From contig NZ_QRQC01000001.1 in the NCBI RefSeq assembly GCF_003475325.1, positions 194,980-258,979 of the forward strand: DNA of 64,000 bases, written 5' to 3'. The notes beneath the pieces are model-generated. The model saw nothing but the letters and a program-made list of their open reading frames with translations, was not told the origin of the DNA and did not search any database. Source of the DNA: Collinsella sp. AF33-16 (lineage in GTDB: Bacteria; Actinomycetota; Coriobacteriia; Coriobacteriales; Coriobacteriaceae). Every line of letters starts with the position of its first letter. Positions within the stretch are counted from its first letter, which is position 1. Of the stretch, positions 16,564 to 24,183 are shown in pieces. The position numbers and the translations under genes are program-made.

Positions 16564-17613
16564 CTAGTACACCATGCCCATGGCGTCCTGAACCTCGCCC
16601 AGGGTCTGCTCGGCGATCTCATTGGCGCGACGGTTGCCCTCGTGCAGGACGTCCTTTACGTAATCCAGGTCGTTTTCGTAGCGCTGACGACGCTCGCGGA
16701 TCGGCGCGAAGTACTCGTTGACGGCCTCGGTCACGTACTTCTTGAGCTGGCCGGAGCCGCCCATGCCAATCTCTTCGGCAATCTCGACCTCGGAACGGCC
16801 AGTGCAGATGGCGGCCGTCGAAAGCAGACCGGACACGCCGGGGCGGTTCTCGGGATCGAATGTGATCATGCGCTCGGAGTCGGTCTGGCTCTTCTTGATG
16901 CGCTTGGCCGTCTCCTCGGCGGTCATCGAGATGTTGATGGCGTTGCCGTAGCTCTTGCTCATCTTGCGACCGTCCAGGCCCGGCAGTAGCGGGGTCTCGG
17001 ACAGCAGCGCTTCGACCTCGGGGAACACTTTGCCGTAGCGGTTGTTAAAGCGGCGGGCGATGGTGCGGGTGAGCTCGATGTGCGGCAGCTGGTCGCGACC
17101 GACGGGCACCACATTGCCCTTGCAGAACAGGATGTCGCAGGCCTGGTGCACCGGGTAGGTGAGCAGAAGGCCGGTGAGCTCGTGGCCCGAGGCCTCCATC
17201 TCGGCCTTGACCGTGGGGTTGCGCGCCAGCTCGGCCTCGGAGACCAGCGACAGGAACGGCAGCATGAGCTGGTTGGCGGCGGGCACGGCGGAGTGCGCGT
17301 AGATCATGGTCTTGTCGGGGTCGATGCCGCAGGCAAGGTAGTCCATGACCATGTTGTACACGTTGTCCTGGATGTGCTCGGTCGTGTCGCGGTCGGTGAT
17401 GACCTGGTAGTCGGCGATGAGTACGTTGGTCTTGGCACCCATGTTCTGCAGCTCCACACGGCCCTTGAGGGTGCCGAAGTAGTGACCCAGATGCAGACGG
17501 CCGGTGGGGCGGTCGCCGGTAAGCATGGTGAACTTCTCGGGCGTCTTGGCCAGGCCCTCGCGAATGGCGTTGCTCTTTTGCAGCGCGACTTCGTAGCTGT
17601 TCTCGTTTGGCAT
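16564..17613 (-). CDS. trpS: Tryptophanyl-tRNA synthetase
   Basis: This 349-residue class I synthetase charges tRNA-Trp. The HIGH-type motif appears as TGRLHLGHYFGTL near residue 40 and the KMSKS motif as DGRKMSKSYGNAI near 210. The length is near the usual 330-350. ATG at 17613 has TAGGAGC six bases upstream; longer in-frame starts lack a ribosome site. It is a single-gene unit ending in a strong terminator. I see no T-box in the region upstream. Confidence 0.95.
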   Translation of the reverse strand: MPNENSYEVALQKSNAIREGLAKTPEKFTMLTGDRPTGRLHLGHYFGTLKGRVELQNMGAKTNVLIADYQVITDRDTTEHIQDNVYNMVMDYLACGIDPDKTMIYAHSAVPAANQLMLPFLSLVSEAELARNPTVKAEMEASGHELTGLLLTYPVHQACDILFCKGNVVPVGRDQLPHIELTRTIARRFNNRYGKVFPEVEALLSETPLLPGLDGRKMSKSYGNAINISMTAEETAKRIKKSQTDSERMITFDPENRPGVSGLLSTAAICTGRSEVEIAEEIGMGGSGQLKKYVTEAVNEYFAPIRERRQRYENDLDYVKDVLHEGNRRANEIAEQTLGEVQDAMGMVY

Positions 17614-17772
17614 GATTGCTCCTAACGTATGTTCATGGGTCAAGATGATAACGCGTTTATTGGAGGGGCGGGGCGTAAGTAGGCGAGGGGCTGGCAAGGG
17701 GTGGCTTACGCGATTGATGCGATGTAGTTGCACTTGGTCAGCGATGCCTTGGCACATTCTCGGCAGCTTACC

Positions 17773-18972
17773 CTAGAGCTTGTGGTGGCGCTCTTCCTTA
17801 CGTTCCTCGGCTGCCTGCTCCTCCTGCTTAAAGGCGGGGTCGTCGGGGGTGACGAGCTCATCCTCGTGCGTGCGCTTGTTGTAATGGTGGCGCAGCACGG
17901 GCTCAAACAGATGTAGATGCTTGGCAAAGGCCGCCGAGCCAATGGCGAGCACGGTAAAGATGAGCACGCGCATGGGCACCTCGACCTGGTTGATCGCGGC
18001 GGCGCCGGCCGAAAGCATAATGCACCAGGCGTAGATGAGGAGCACTGCCTGCTTTTGGTTGTAGCCCTCTTGGATCAGGCGGTGGTGGATGTGGCCCTTG
18101 TCGGCCTGCCCGATGCTAATGTGGGCGCGCTTGCGGCGCACGATGGCGCTAAACGTGTCGATGATGGGCACGCCGGCAACGATGAGCGGGATGATAAGCG
18201 AGGTGAGCGCGGCGGTGCGGCTCACGTTGAGTAGCGAGATGGAGCCCAGCGCAAAGCCCAGGAGCAGCGACCCCGAGTCGCCCAAGAAGATGCTTGCGGG
18301 GTTGAAGTTGTAGCGCAAAAAGGCCAGACAGGCGCCAAAGAGCGCAATGGAGAGCGCGGCGGCGTCGATGCGGCCCGAGAGAACGGCCATCGAAAACATG
18401 GTGAACGACGCGATGCCGCAGATGCCCGTGGCTAAGCCGTCGAGGCCGTCGATGAGGTTAATGATGTTGGTGAATGCCACCAGATAGATCACGGTGATGG
18501 GGTAGGCGAGCCATCCGAGCATGATTTCGCCGGGGGCAAACGGGTTGACGATGACGCCGATGCGCAGGCCACCCACGCAGGCGATGAGCGCAGCGAGGAC
18601 CTGTCCGGCCAGCTTTTGCTTGGGCTTGAGCTGGAAGACGTCGTCGATAGCGCCGGTCGCAAAGATGACGGTAAAGGAGAGCGCCAGCATGGGATAGCTA
18701 ATGTGAAGGCGCGGGTGCGGCACCAGGACGGGCGGCCAGCCTAGGTGCCAGGTGCCTAGGATTTGCACAATGCAGGCAACGACCAGGCCCAAAAACACCG
18801 CCGTTCCGCCCAAACGCGGGATGGGCTTGGTGTTGATGCGGCGCTTGGAAGGATAGTCGACGGCGTCGAGCTTAATTGCCAAGCGCTTGACCAGGGGCAC
18901 CATGAGGAAGGTCGTGATAAAGGCCGCCGCTGCCACGCATAGGTACGGTATGTAGCTCGGGGATGAAGCCAT
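17773..18972 (-). CDS. Polyprenyl-phosphate sugar-1-phosphate transferase (WecA/TagO/MraY superfamily)
   Basis: This 399-residue membrane enzyme has about 10-11 transmembrane segments. Diagnostic cytoplasmic loops are present in order: DAVDYPSKRRINTKPIPRLG, FATGAIDDVFQLKPKQK (DD motif), NIINLIDGLDGLATG, FLGDSGSLLLGF and an HIHHRL motif near residue 325 that is typical of WecA/TagO rather than MraY. It should transfer a GlcNAc-1-phosphate-type unit to undecaprenyl phosphate, starting teichoic-acid or surface-glycan synthesis. ATG at 18972 is preferred to the TTG at 18990, although neither has a strong ribosome site. The C-terminal tail is charged and cytoplasmic. Confidence 0.88.
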   Translation of the reverse strand: MASSPSYIPYLCVAAAAFITTFLMVPLVKRLAIKLDAVDYPSKRRINTKPIPRLGGTAVFLGLVVACIVQILGTWHLGWPPVLVPHPRLHISYPMLALSFTVIFATGAIDDVFQLKPKQKLAGQVLAALIACVGGLRIGVIVNPFAPGEIMLGWLAYPITVIYLVAFTNIINLIDGLDGLATGICGIASFTMFSMAVLSGRIDAAALSIALFGACLAFLRYNFNPASIFLGDSGSLLLGFALGSISLLNVSRTAALTSLIIPLIVAGVPIIDTFSAIVRRKRAHISIGQADKGHIHHRLIQEGYNQKQAVLLIYAWCIMLSAGAAAINQVEVPMRVLIFTVLAIGSAAFAKHLHLFEPVLRHHYNKRTHEDELVTPDDPAFKQEEQAAEERKEERHHKL

Positions 18973-19199
18973 GAATCTAAAAACCGCCAAGCGTCGAAGG
19001 AAAAGGTCAGAAGAACGCCATGCGCAAAGGGCATAGCCGAACCATGATACTCGACCACGGGGGGTGCATGGAATTGCATGCAGCGATAATCACGCGCTTA
19101 CCAGATATTGGGATGTTGTCGATGGCTTGTCGGGATACCGGCGGGGATCCATATGGGCTGTAATGGTGGTTTTCGGCAAATGAAAACCACCCCCCACGT

Positions 19200-19385
19200 T
19201 ACGAAAATGAACCCACCTAAAACAGGTGGGTGCCCTCATCGACTGTTCCAGCGTCCTTAACAACGAAGGATACCTGTACTAGGTACGACTGTGTGGGCTC
19301 CCTAAATAAACGCGACGGTTCACCCAGTTGCTCCGCGGGGGGCGGAATACCTACATCATAAAGCGGCACTTTGTCGATTCCAGTC
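19200..19385 (-). ncRNA. Structured RNA candidate, possibly 6S-like
   Basis: The 525-base gap between the WecA-like and radical SAM genes has no coding frame but many short hairpins. On the minus strand a TATAAT hexamer (plus-strand ATTATA near 19391-19396) is followed by about 180 bases ending in CCCACCT-TTTTA-AGGTGGG and a T-rich tail (19204-19233), so a transcript of about 180-190 bases fits, close to 6S RNA. ATCGAC near the 5' end pairs with GTCGAT near the 3' end. The 6S label is a guess from size, ends and elongated hairpin form. A second hairpin, GGTGGTTTTC/GAAAACCACC, lies at 19165-19192. Confidence 0.35.
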
Positions 19386-19414
19386 TTGACATTATAAAAA
19401 TCGTGTCGGACGAT
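19386..19414 (+). promoter_or_regulatory. Possible promoter of the radical SAM gene
   Basis: A consensus TTGACA (19386-19391) is followed after 17 bases by GACGAT, a weak -10. It is 84 bases before the coding start. The same stretch carries TATAAT on the opposite strand, so divergent use is possible. Confidence 0.4.
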
Positions 19415-19497
19415 TACGGCGCCTTGGGCTCGAGCCGTCTGTGCGGTTGGTCCCTTTACGTTTGAGCTGCTGAATCATTGTTTTGGAGCATGTTTTT

Positions 19498-20436
19498 ATG
19501 CCGACGTCGTTGACCGAACTTTTTTCGCCCGCCTGCCATTTGTGTCCGCGCCGTTGCGGTGCGGCGCGCGACGAGGGCGCGCGTGGCGTGTGCGGCGCCG
19601 ACAACACGCTTAAGGTCGCCCGCGCGGCGCTCCATATGTGGGAGGAACCGCCCATTTCGGGCGAGGCCGGCTCGGGTACGATTTTCTTTAGCGGCTGTTC
19701 GCTCAAATGTATCTACTGCCAAAACCACGAGATCTCGACGGGCAATTTCGGTCTTGAGATTTCGCCCGAGCGTTTGGTCGAGATTATGCTGGAGCTGCAG
19801 GACCAGGGCGCCAATAACATCAACCTGGTGACGGCGACGCACTATGCGCACCTGTTGCCTGCCGCGATTGCCGCGGCACGGACGCGCGGGTTGGTCATCC
19901 CAATTGTCTACAACACGAGTGGTTACGAGCGCGCGAGTGCCGTGGCGGCGCTGGGCGACCTGGTCGACGTGTGGCTTACGGACTTTAAATATGCCGATGC
20001 CGGGCTTGCGCAGTCGCTTTCTCATATTAAGGACTACCCGCGCGTGGCCGTGTCGGGTCTGGCCCAGATGGCGCGCGAGATTGAGCGCCGCGGGGGAGAG
20101 CTGGTAGACGAGGACGGGCTCATGAGGCGCGGCATAATCGTGCGTCATCTGGTGCTGCCGGGGCATGCGGACGATTCGTGCCGCGTGTTGGACCTGGTGT
20201 GGCAGACGGTGGGCGACGTGCCGATCTCGGTCATGAACCAGTACACGCCCAATGCCCTCATGCGCGAACAAGGCGGCGACCTGGCGCGCGCCGTGACGCG
20301 CGAGGAGTACGAGCAGGTGCTCGACCATGCCGACGACCTGGGCTTTACGACGATGTTTTGGCAAGAAGGCGGCGCGGTAGACGAGAGCTTTACCCCGGCG
20401 TTCGACACCACCGGCGTCCTCACCAGCGCAAAGTAG
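19498..20436 (+). CDS. Radical SAM protein, PflA/AmmeMemoRadiSam-like
   Basis: This 312-residue protein has the radical SAM cluster motif CSLKCIYCQNHEIS near residues 68-81 (Cys-x3-Cys-x2-Cys) and an N-terminal Cys set, CHLCPRRCG...GVCGA, that could hold another metal site. It would cleave S-adenosylmethionine to a 5'-deoxyadenosyl radical. Sequence resembles the pyruvate formate-lyase-activating-enzyme-like group with YQNHE motifs (PflA/YfiN-like); the target is not known and no glycyl radical enzyme lies nearby. ATG at 19498 is used because GGAG sits 10 bases before it; a TTG at 19483 is less likely. Downstream is a large inverted repeat. Confidence 0.85.
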   Translation: MPTSLTELFSPACHLCPRRCGAARDEGARGVCGADNTLKVARAALHMWEEPPISGEAGSGTIFFSGCSLKCIYCQNHEISTGNFGLEISPERLVEIMLELQDQGANNINLVTATHYAHLLPAAIAAARTRGLVIPIVYNTSGYERASAVAALGDLVDVWLTDFKYADAGLAQSLSHIKDYPRVAVSGLAQMAREIERRGGELVDEDGLMRRGIIVRHLVLPGHADDSCRVLDLVWQTVGDVPISVMNQYTPNALMREQGGDLARAVTREEYEQVLDHADDLGFTTMFWQEGGAVDESFTPAFDTTGVLTSAK

Positions 20437-20484
20437 CGCGTTCGCCGATGATTTTTCTGGGACGGGGATTAAAAAATCATTAGA

Positions 20485-20593
20485 AGTAGTCTTTTGGGAC
20501 GGGGCTGTTTTAGCTACCCCGACAGGCAACGCGAACGGTTTGGCCGAACAGCGGCAGGGGTAGCTAAAACAGCCCCGTCCCAAAAAGACTACT
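20485..20593. repeat. Large inverted repeat, GGGACGGGGC family
   Basis: The left arm at 20485-20520 begins AGTAGTCTTTTGGGACGG and ends TAGCTACCCC. The right arm at 20557-20593 is its near-perfect reverse complement, about 36 base pairs, separated by 36 bases. It lies between the radical SAM stop and the tRNA-Ala promoter and could act as a terminator, but its length and dispersed relatives suggest a repeat element. Confidence 0.88.
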
Positions 20594-20622
20594 CCCGGTG
20601 TGGGGCCGAACCGGCATCCGAA

Positions 20623-20654
20623 AGTAGTCAAAAAAGCCCCGTCCCAAAAAGACT
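20623..20654. repeat. Solo arm of the GGGACGGGGC repeat family
   Basis: AGTAGTCAAAAAAGCCCCG followed by TCCCAAAAAGACT repeats the outer and inner parts of the neighbouring large palindrome without the TAGCTACC part. A third version, with TTTGGGACGGAGC and TTTTTTGACTACTTT, lies at about 8785-8822. Confidence 0.8.
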
Positions 20655-20666
20655 GGGTATTGGGCG

Positions 20667-20694
20667 TTGACAGTTGGCGAGCCGTAGGTAAAAT
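20667..20694 (+). promoter_or_regulatory. Promoter of tRNA-Ala
   Basis: TTGACA (20667-20672), a 16-base spacer and TAAAAT (20689-20694) lie 13 bases before the mature tRNA, a strong housekeeping-type promoter. Confidence 0.75.
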
Positions 20695-20707
20695 ATCGAC
20701 TTGTCCT

Positions 20708-20780
20708 GGGGACGTAGCTCAGTTGGGAGAGCGCTGCCGTCGCATGGCAGAGGCCGAGGGTTCGACTCCCTTCGTCTCCA
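20708..20780 (+). tRNA. tRNA-Ala (CGC anticodon)
   Basis: A full cloverleaf can be drawn: acceptor GGGGACG with CGTCTCC, D-stem GCTC/GAGC, anticodon stem CTGCC/GGCAG with loop GTCGCAT (anticodon CGC) and T-arm GAGGG-TTCGACT-CCCTT. The G3-U70 pair, the main alanine identity element, is present. The 3' CCA is not encoded (the discriminator A is followed by CCC). It reads GCG codons. Confidence 0.95.
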
Positions 20781-20844
20781 CCCTTGGATTTGATAAGCCG
20801 CTGACATTGTGTCGGCGGCTTTTTTTAAAAGAAAGGGCTGTACC

Positions 20845-21285
20845 ATGGCCAAGCTTGAGTCCCAACCACTGTCTGCCGAGGAACGCGCCGAGTTGGAAGA
20901 GCTCCGCGCCGAGAAAGCTCGTCGCGAGGCCCAGGAAGAGGCACGCCGCGAGCGTGAGGAGCTGGCCGCCCTGCGTGCCGAGCGCGAGAAGGCCGAGGAG
21001 GCCGCCGCGAACGTCGCCCCCGCGCCCAAGCCCGCCGCCGCGAAGCCCGCGCCCACCGCACCTAAACCTCAGCCTAAAAAGGTCGCTCGTTCCAAGTCCG
21101 TCGAGCCCAAGCCGAGCCGTGACGAGATAACCTTTGCCCAGCGCATGGTTACCTCCAAGGAGCCTACGGGCGAGAACGAGATCCCTGGCATGGCGCCGGC
21201 TCAAAAAATCATCATTGTCCTTGCCCTCATCGCGTTTGTCATCTTTATGGGCTACACGATCCTGACCAGCATGGGCCTGCTCTAG
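20845..21285 (+). CDS. Tail-anchored coiled-coil protein, unrecognised
   Basis: This is a 146-residue protein. Residues 10-55 are a continuous Glu/Arg/Ala heptad region (AEERAELEELRAEKARREAQ), a probable coiled coil. Residues 56-95 are Ala/Pro/Lys-rich and disordered. A single hydrophobic helix near residues 122-144 (IIIVLALIAFVIFMGYTIL) ends the protein, so the bulk would face the cytoplasm. No enzyme motif is present; it may be a scaffold or cell-envelope adaptor. It follows tRNA-Ala by 64 bases; ATG is preceded by GAAAGGGC. Confidence 0.7.
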   Translation: MAKLESQPLSAEERAELEELRAEKARREAQEEARREREELAALRAEREKAEEAAANVAPAPKPAAAKPAPTAPKPQPKKVARSKSVEPKPSRDEITFAQRMVTSKEPTGENEIPGMAPAQKIIIVLALIAFVIFMGYTILTSMGLL

Positions 21286-21369
21286 CCCATTCGCGCTGGG
21301 TGCCATGCCCGAACACTCTGCCCTTTTCCAACCCTCAACCTCTGCACAACGCATCCGAAAGGTCGCCCC

Positions 21370-22875
21370 ATGGCTTTGACCGACATCTCGCATCCCACCG
21401 ACATTGCAATGCTCACCGATCTGTACGAGCTCACTATGGCCCAGGGCCTGTGGGAGAGCGGCAAGGCCAATGAGCAGGGTTGTTTTACCGCGTTTTACCG
21501 CGACCATCCCTTTGGCAGCGCCTATGCCGTCATGTGCGGCACCGCCGAGCTGCCCGAGCTGGTCGAGAACCTGCGCTTTACGCCCGAGGATATCGACTAC
21601 CTCGCCTCACTCCAGGCCCCGGCCGGCGGTGCGATGTTCAAGCCTGCATTCCTCGACTACCTGCGCGATTTTCGTGCACATGTAAACATCGACGCCGTCC
21701 CCGAGGGCGAGCTCGTCTTTCCGCGCGAACCCATGGTTCGCGTCACCGGTCCCGCGCTGGAGTGCCAGCTGCTCGAAACGGCGCTGCTCAACATCGTCGG
21801 CTTCCAGACGCTTGTCGCCACCAAGACGGCGCGCGTGGTGCTGGCGGCGGACGGCCGTCCCGTTGCCGAGTTTGGCCTGCGCCGCGCCCAGGGTCCCGAT
21901 GGCGGGCTGGCCGTCGCGCGCGCGAGCTACGTTGCCGGCTGCTCCTCTACGTCCAATGTGCTCGCCGGCCGCCGCTACGGTATTCCCGTCTTTGGCACGC
22001 ATGCGCACAGCTGGGTCATGAGCTTCGACTCCGAGCTCGAGGCCTTCCGCGCCTTTGCCAAGTCGAGCCCCAAGAATTGCACGCTGCTCATCGACACCTA
22101 CGACGTACGCGAGGGTTGCGAGCATGCCATTACGGTTGCCAAGGAGATGGAAGCGGTGGGCGAGCGCCTGTCGGCCATTCGCATCGACTCCGGCGACCTC
22201 GCCAAGCTCTCCAAGTATGTGCGCGGCCGTTTTGATGCCGAGGGCCTGCCCTATGTGGGGATCTCGGTTTCTAACGATTTGGATGAGTACACGATTCAGT
22301 CGCTGCTCGACCAGGGCGCGCCTATCGATAGCTTTGGCGTGGGCACCAAGCTCGCGACCTGCTACGACCAGCCGGCGCTGGGCGGCGTGTACAAGCTCGC
22401 CGCCCGCCGTGCGAGTGAGACGGACCCGTGGACGCCGGTGGTCAAGCTCTCCGAGCAGCCCTACAAGCGCACGATCCCGGGTGTGCAACGCGTGCGCCGT
22501 TATTACGACGGCTTTGGCGGCCCGGTCTGCGACATGATCTACGACGAGGACCATCTGGCGGGGGAGGGCGCCGCGCGCGGCAATACCCTCGTGGCCGTGA
22601 ATGATGCCGCTCTGGTGACCGACGTGTCCGAACTTGAGTATCGCGAGCTGCTGGTGCCGATCGTGCGCGATGGCAGTGCGGTGGCTCCGCGTGAGAGCAT
22701 CCAGGACGCGCGCGAGCGTTGCGCCTGGGCACTTGACCATCTGGACGCAGCTTTCAAGCGCTTCCTGTACCCGCAGACCTATGTGGTGGGCATGGAACAG
22801 GGCCTGGCTCAGGTGCGCGACGAGCTCGTGCGCAAGAACATGGCTGCGGCTTCGGCCTTCCCCTGGGCTCACTAA
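21370..22875 (+). CDS. pncB: Nicotinate phosphoribosyltransferase
   Basis: This 501-residue cytoplasmic enzyme makes nicotinate mononucleotide from nicotinate and PRPP in the NAD salvage pathway. Family segments include MLTDLYELTMAQGLWE at the N-terminus, the conserved FGTHAHSWVMSF with the His phosphorylated during ATP hydrolysis, and IRIDSGDLAKLSK plus FGVGTKLATCYD in the PRPP-binding half. The start ATG is preceded by GAAAGG. It is followed by proB after 79 bases on the same strand; there is no obvious pathway link. A NadB-like gene at about 40 kb may also concern NAD synthesis. Confidence 0.93.
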   Translation: MALTDISHPTDIAMLTDLYELTMAQGLWESGKANEQGCFTAFYRDHPFGSAYAVMCGTAELPELVENLRFTPEDIDYLASLQAPAGGAMFKPAFLDYLRDFRAHVNIDAVPEGELVFPREPMVRVTGPALECQLLETALLNIVGFQTLVATKTARVVLAADGRPVAEFGLRRAQGPDGGLAVARASYVAGCSSTSNVLAGRRYGIPVFGTHAHSWVMSFDSELEAFRAFAKSSPKNCTLLIDTYDVREGCEHAITVAKEMEAVGERLSAIRIDSGDLAKLSKYVRGRFDAEGLPYVGISVSNDLDEYTIQSLLDQGAPIDSFGVGTKLATCYDQPALGGVYKLAARRASETDPWTPVVKLSEQPYKRTIPGVQRVRRYYDGFGGPVCDMIYDEDHLAGEGAARGNTLVAVNDAALVTDVSELEYRELLVPIVRDGSAVAPRESIQDARERCAWALDHLDAAFKRFLYPQTYVVGMEQGLAQVRDELVRKNMAAASAFPWAH

Positions 22876-22954
22876 TTCCTTGGGCGGTAGGGGCGAGTCA
22901 CGCTTCCCTGGCCGCCGGCTCGGCCGTTCGCTGAACAGTTGATTGGTTTGACGT

Positions 22955-24082
22955 ATGACGACTTCTTATAAAACGATGGTGGTAAAGATCGGTTCGTCCA
23001 CGGTGGTGGGCGCCGACGGCAAGGTCAACCGCGCCTTTATCGGCGGGCTTGCCGACCAGGCCGCAGCGCTGCGCGAGCTTGGCTGGCGCCTGGTCGTGGT
23101 GAGCTCGGGTGCCATTGCCTGCGGCTATCCCGTGCTGGGCTTCGACCGTAAGCCGGTCGGCGACCTGCCGAGCCTGCAGGCCTGCGCCTCGGCCGGTCAG
23201 TGCATCATCTCGTCGGCCTACGACGAGGAGTTCCATGCGCGCGACCTGCTCACCTCGCTCGTGCTGCTCACGCGTCACGACACGGCGCGCCGCACGTCCT
23301 ACCTGCACGCGCGCGACGCCCTGCTTCGCCTTGTGGAGCTTGGCGTGGTGCCGGTCGTCAACGAGAACGATACCGTCACCGTCGATGAGATCAAGTTTGG
23401 CGACAACGACACGCTGGCGGCGCTTGTGAGCTGCCTGGTTTCTGCCGATCTGTGCGTGACGCTCTCGGACATCGATGGCCTCTACACCGCCAATCCGCAC
23501 GAGGATCCCACGGCCGAGTTCGTCCCGGTCGTGCATAAGATCGACGCCAAGATCATCGCCTCGGCGGGCGATTCTTCCACATCGGTGGGCACGGGCGGCA
23601 TGATCACCAAGATCCGCGCGAGCCGCATTCTCATGACGGCGGGCATTCAGAGCGTGATTTGCTCGGGCGAGGAGCCCGATGCGCTCGTGCGTCTGGCCCG
23701 CGGCGAGAGCGTGGGTACGCTGTTCGATCCGCCGGCGGAGCGCCTGGACATTGCGCCGCGCAAGCTGTGGATTGCACTGGGCGACAAGGCGCACGGCTCG
23801 GTGACGGTCGATGACGGCGCCGCGAAGGCGCTGGTCAGCCGCGGTTCGTCGCTGCTCGCGGTGGGTATTCGCGAGGTCGATGGCCAGTTTGCCGAGGGCG
23901 ATGTGCTCGACGTGTGCGACCCGAGCGGCATGGTTGTCGCCCGTGGTATCGCCGAGGCCGATTCGGACGTGCTGGAGCTTGCCGCCGGCCGCCGCCAGGA
24001 CCAGATTGCCAGCAACCGCCTGCTCGCAGACCTGGCCGAGAAGCCCGCGATCCATAGGGACAACTTGATAGTGTTTGCATAA
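22955..24082 (+). CDS. proB: Glutamate 5-kinase with PUA domain
   Basis: This 375-residue enzyme catalyses the first step of proline synthesis, phosphorylation of glutamate. The amino-acid-kinase domain has VVKIGSSTVVG at the start, VSSGAIACG near residue 50, and NENDTVTVDEIKFGDND near 145. GTGGMITKIRAS near 210 is typical of GK. A C-terminal PUA domain covers about 270-365. proA is not adjacent: a hydrolase gene on the opposite strand separates them. No strong ribosome site is visible before ATG at 22955, though no better in-frame start exists. Confidence 0.95.
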   Translation: MTTSYKTMVVKIGSSTVVGADGKVNRAFIGGLADQAAALRELGWRLVVVSSGAIACGYPVLGFDRKPVGDLPSLQACASAGQCIISSAYDEEFHARDLLTSLVLLTRHDTARRTSYLHARDALLRLVELGVVPVVNENDTVTVDEIKFGDNDTLAALVSCLVSADLCVTLSDIDGLYTANPHEDPTAEFVPVVHKIDAKIIASAGDSSTSVGTGGMITKIRASRILMTAGIQSVICSGEEPDALVRLARGESVGTLFDPPAERLDIAPRKLWIALGDKAHGSVTVDDGAAKALVSRGSSLLAVGIREVDGQFAEGDVLDVCDPSGMVVARGIAEADSDVLELAAGRRQDQIASNRLLADLAEKPAIHRDNLIVFA

Positions 24083-24132
24083 AGAGAGGCAGCGCTGCGG
24101 CTCGTTTTGCCAGCAGTGCTGCCTCTCCTTTT

Positions 24133-24163
24133 CCGGCACTTGGGGACGTTCCTTATGTGCCGG
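24133..24163. repeat. Palindromic repeat, CCGGCACTTGGGGACG family
   Basis: CCGGCACTTGGGGACG leads into TTCCTTATGTGCCGG, an imperfect palindrome related to 10804-10859, followed by CACTTTGGGACACTCC. It lies between the converging proB and hydrolase genes and may serve as their terminator. Confidence 0.65.
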
Positions 24164-24183
24164 CACTTTGGGACACTCCTTTG

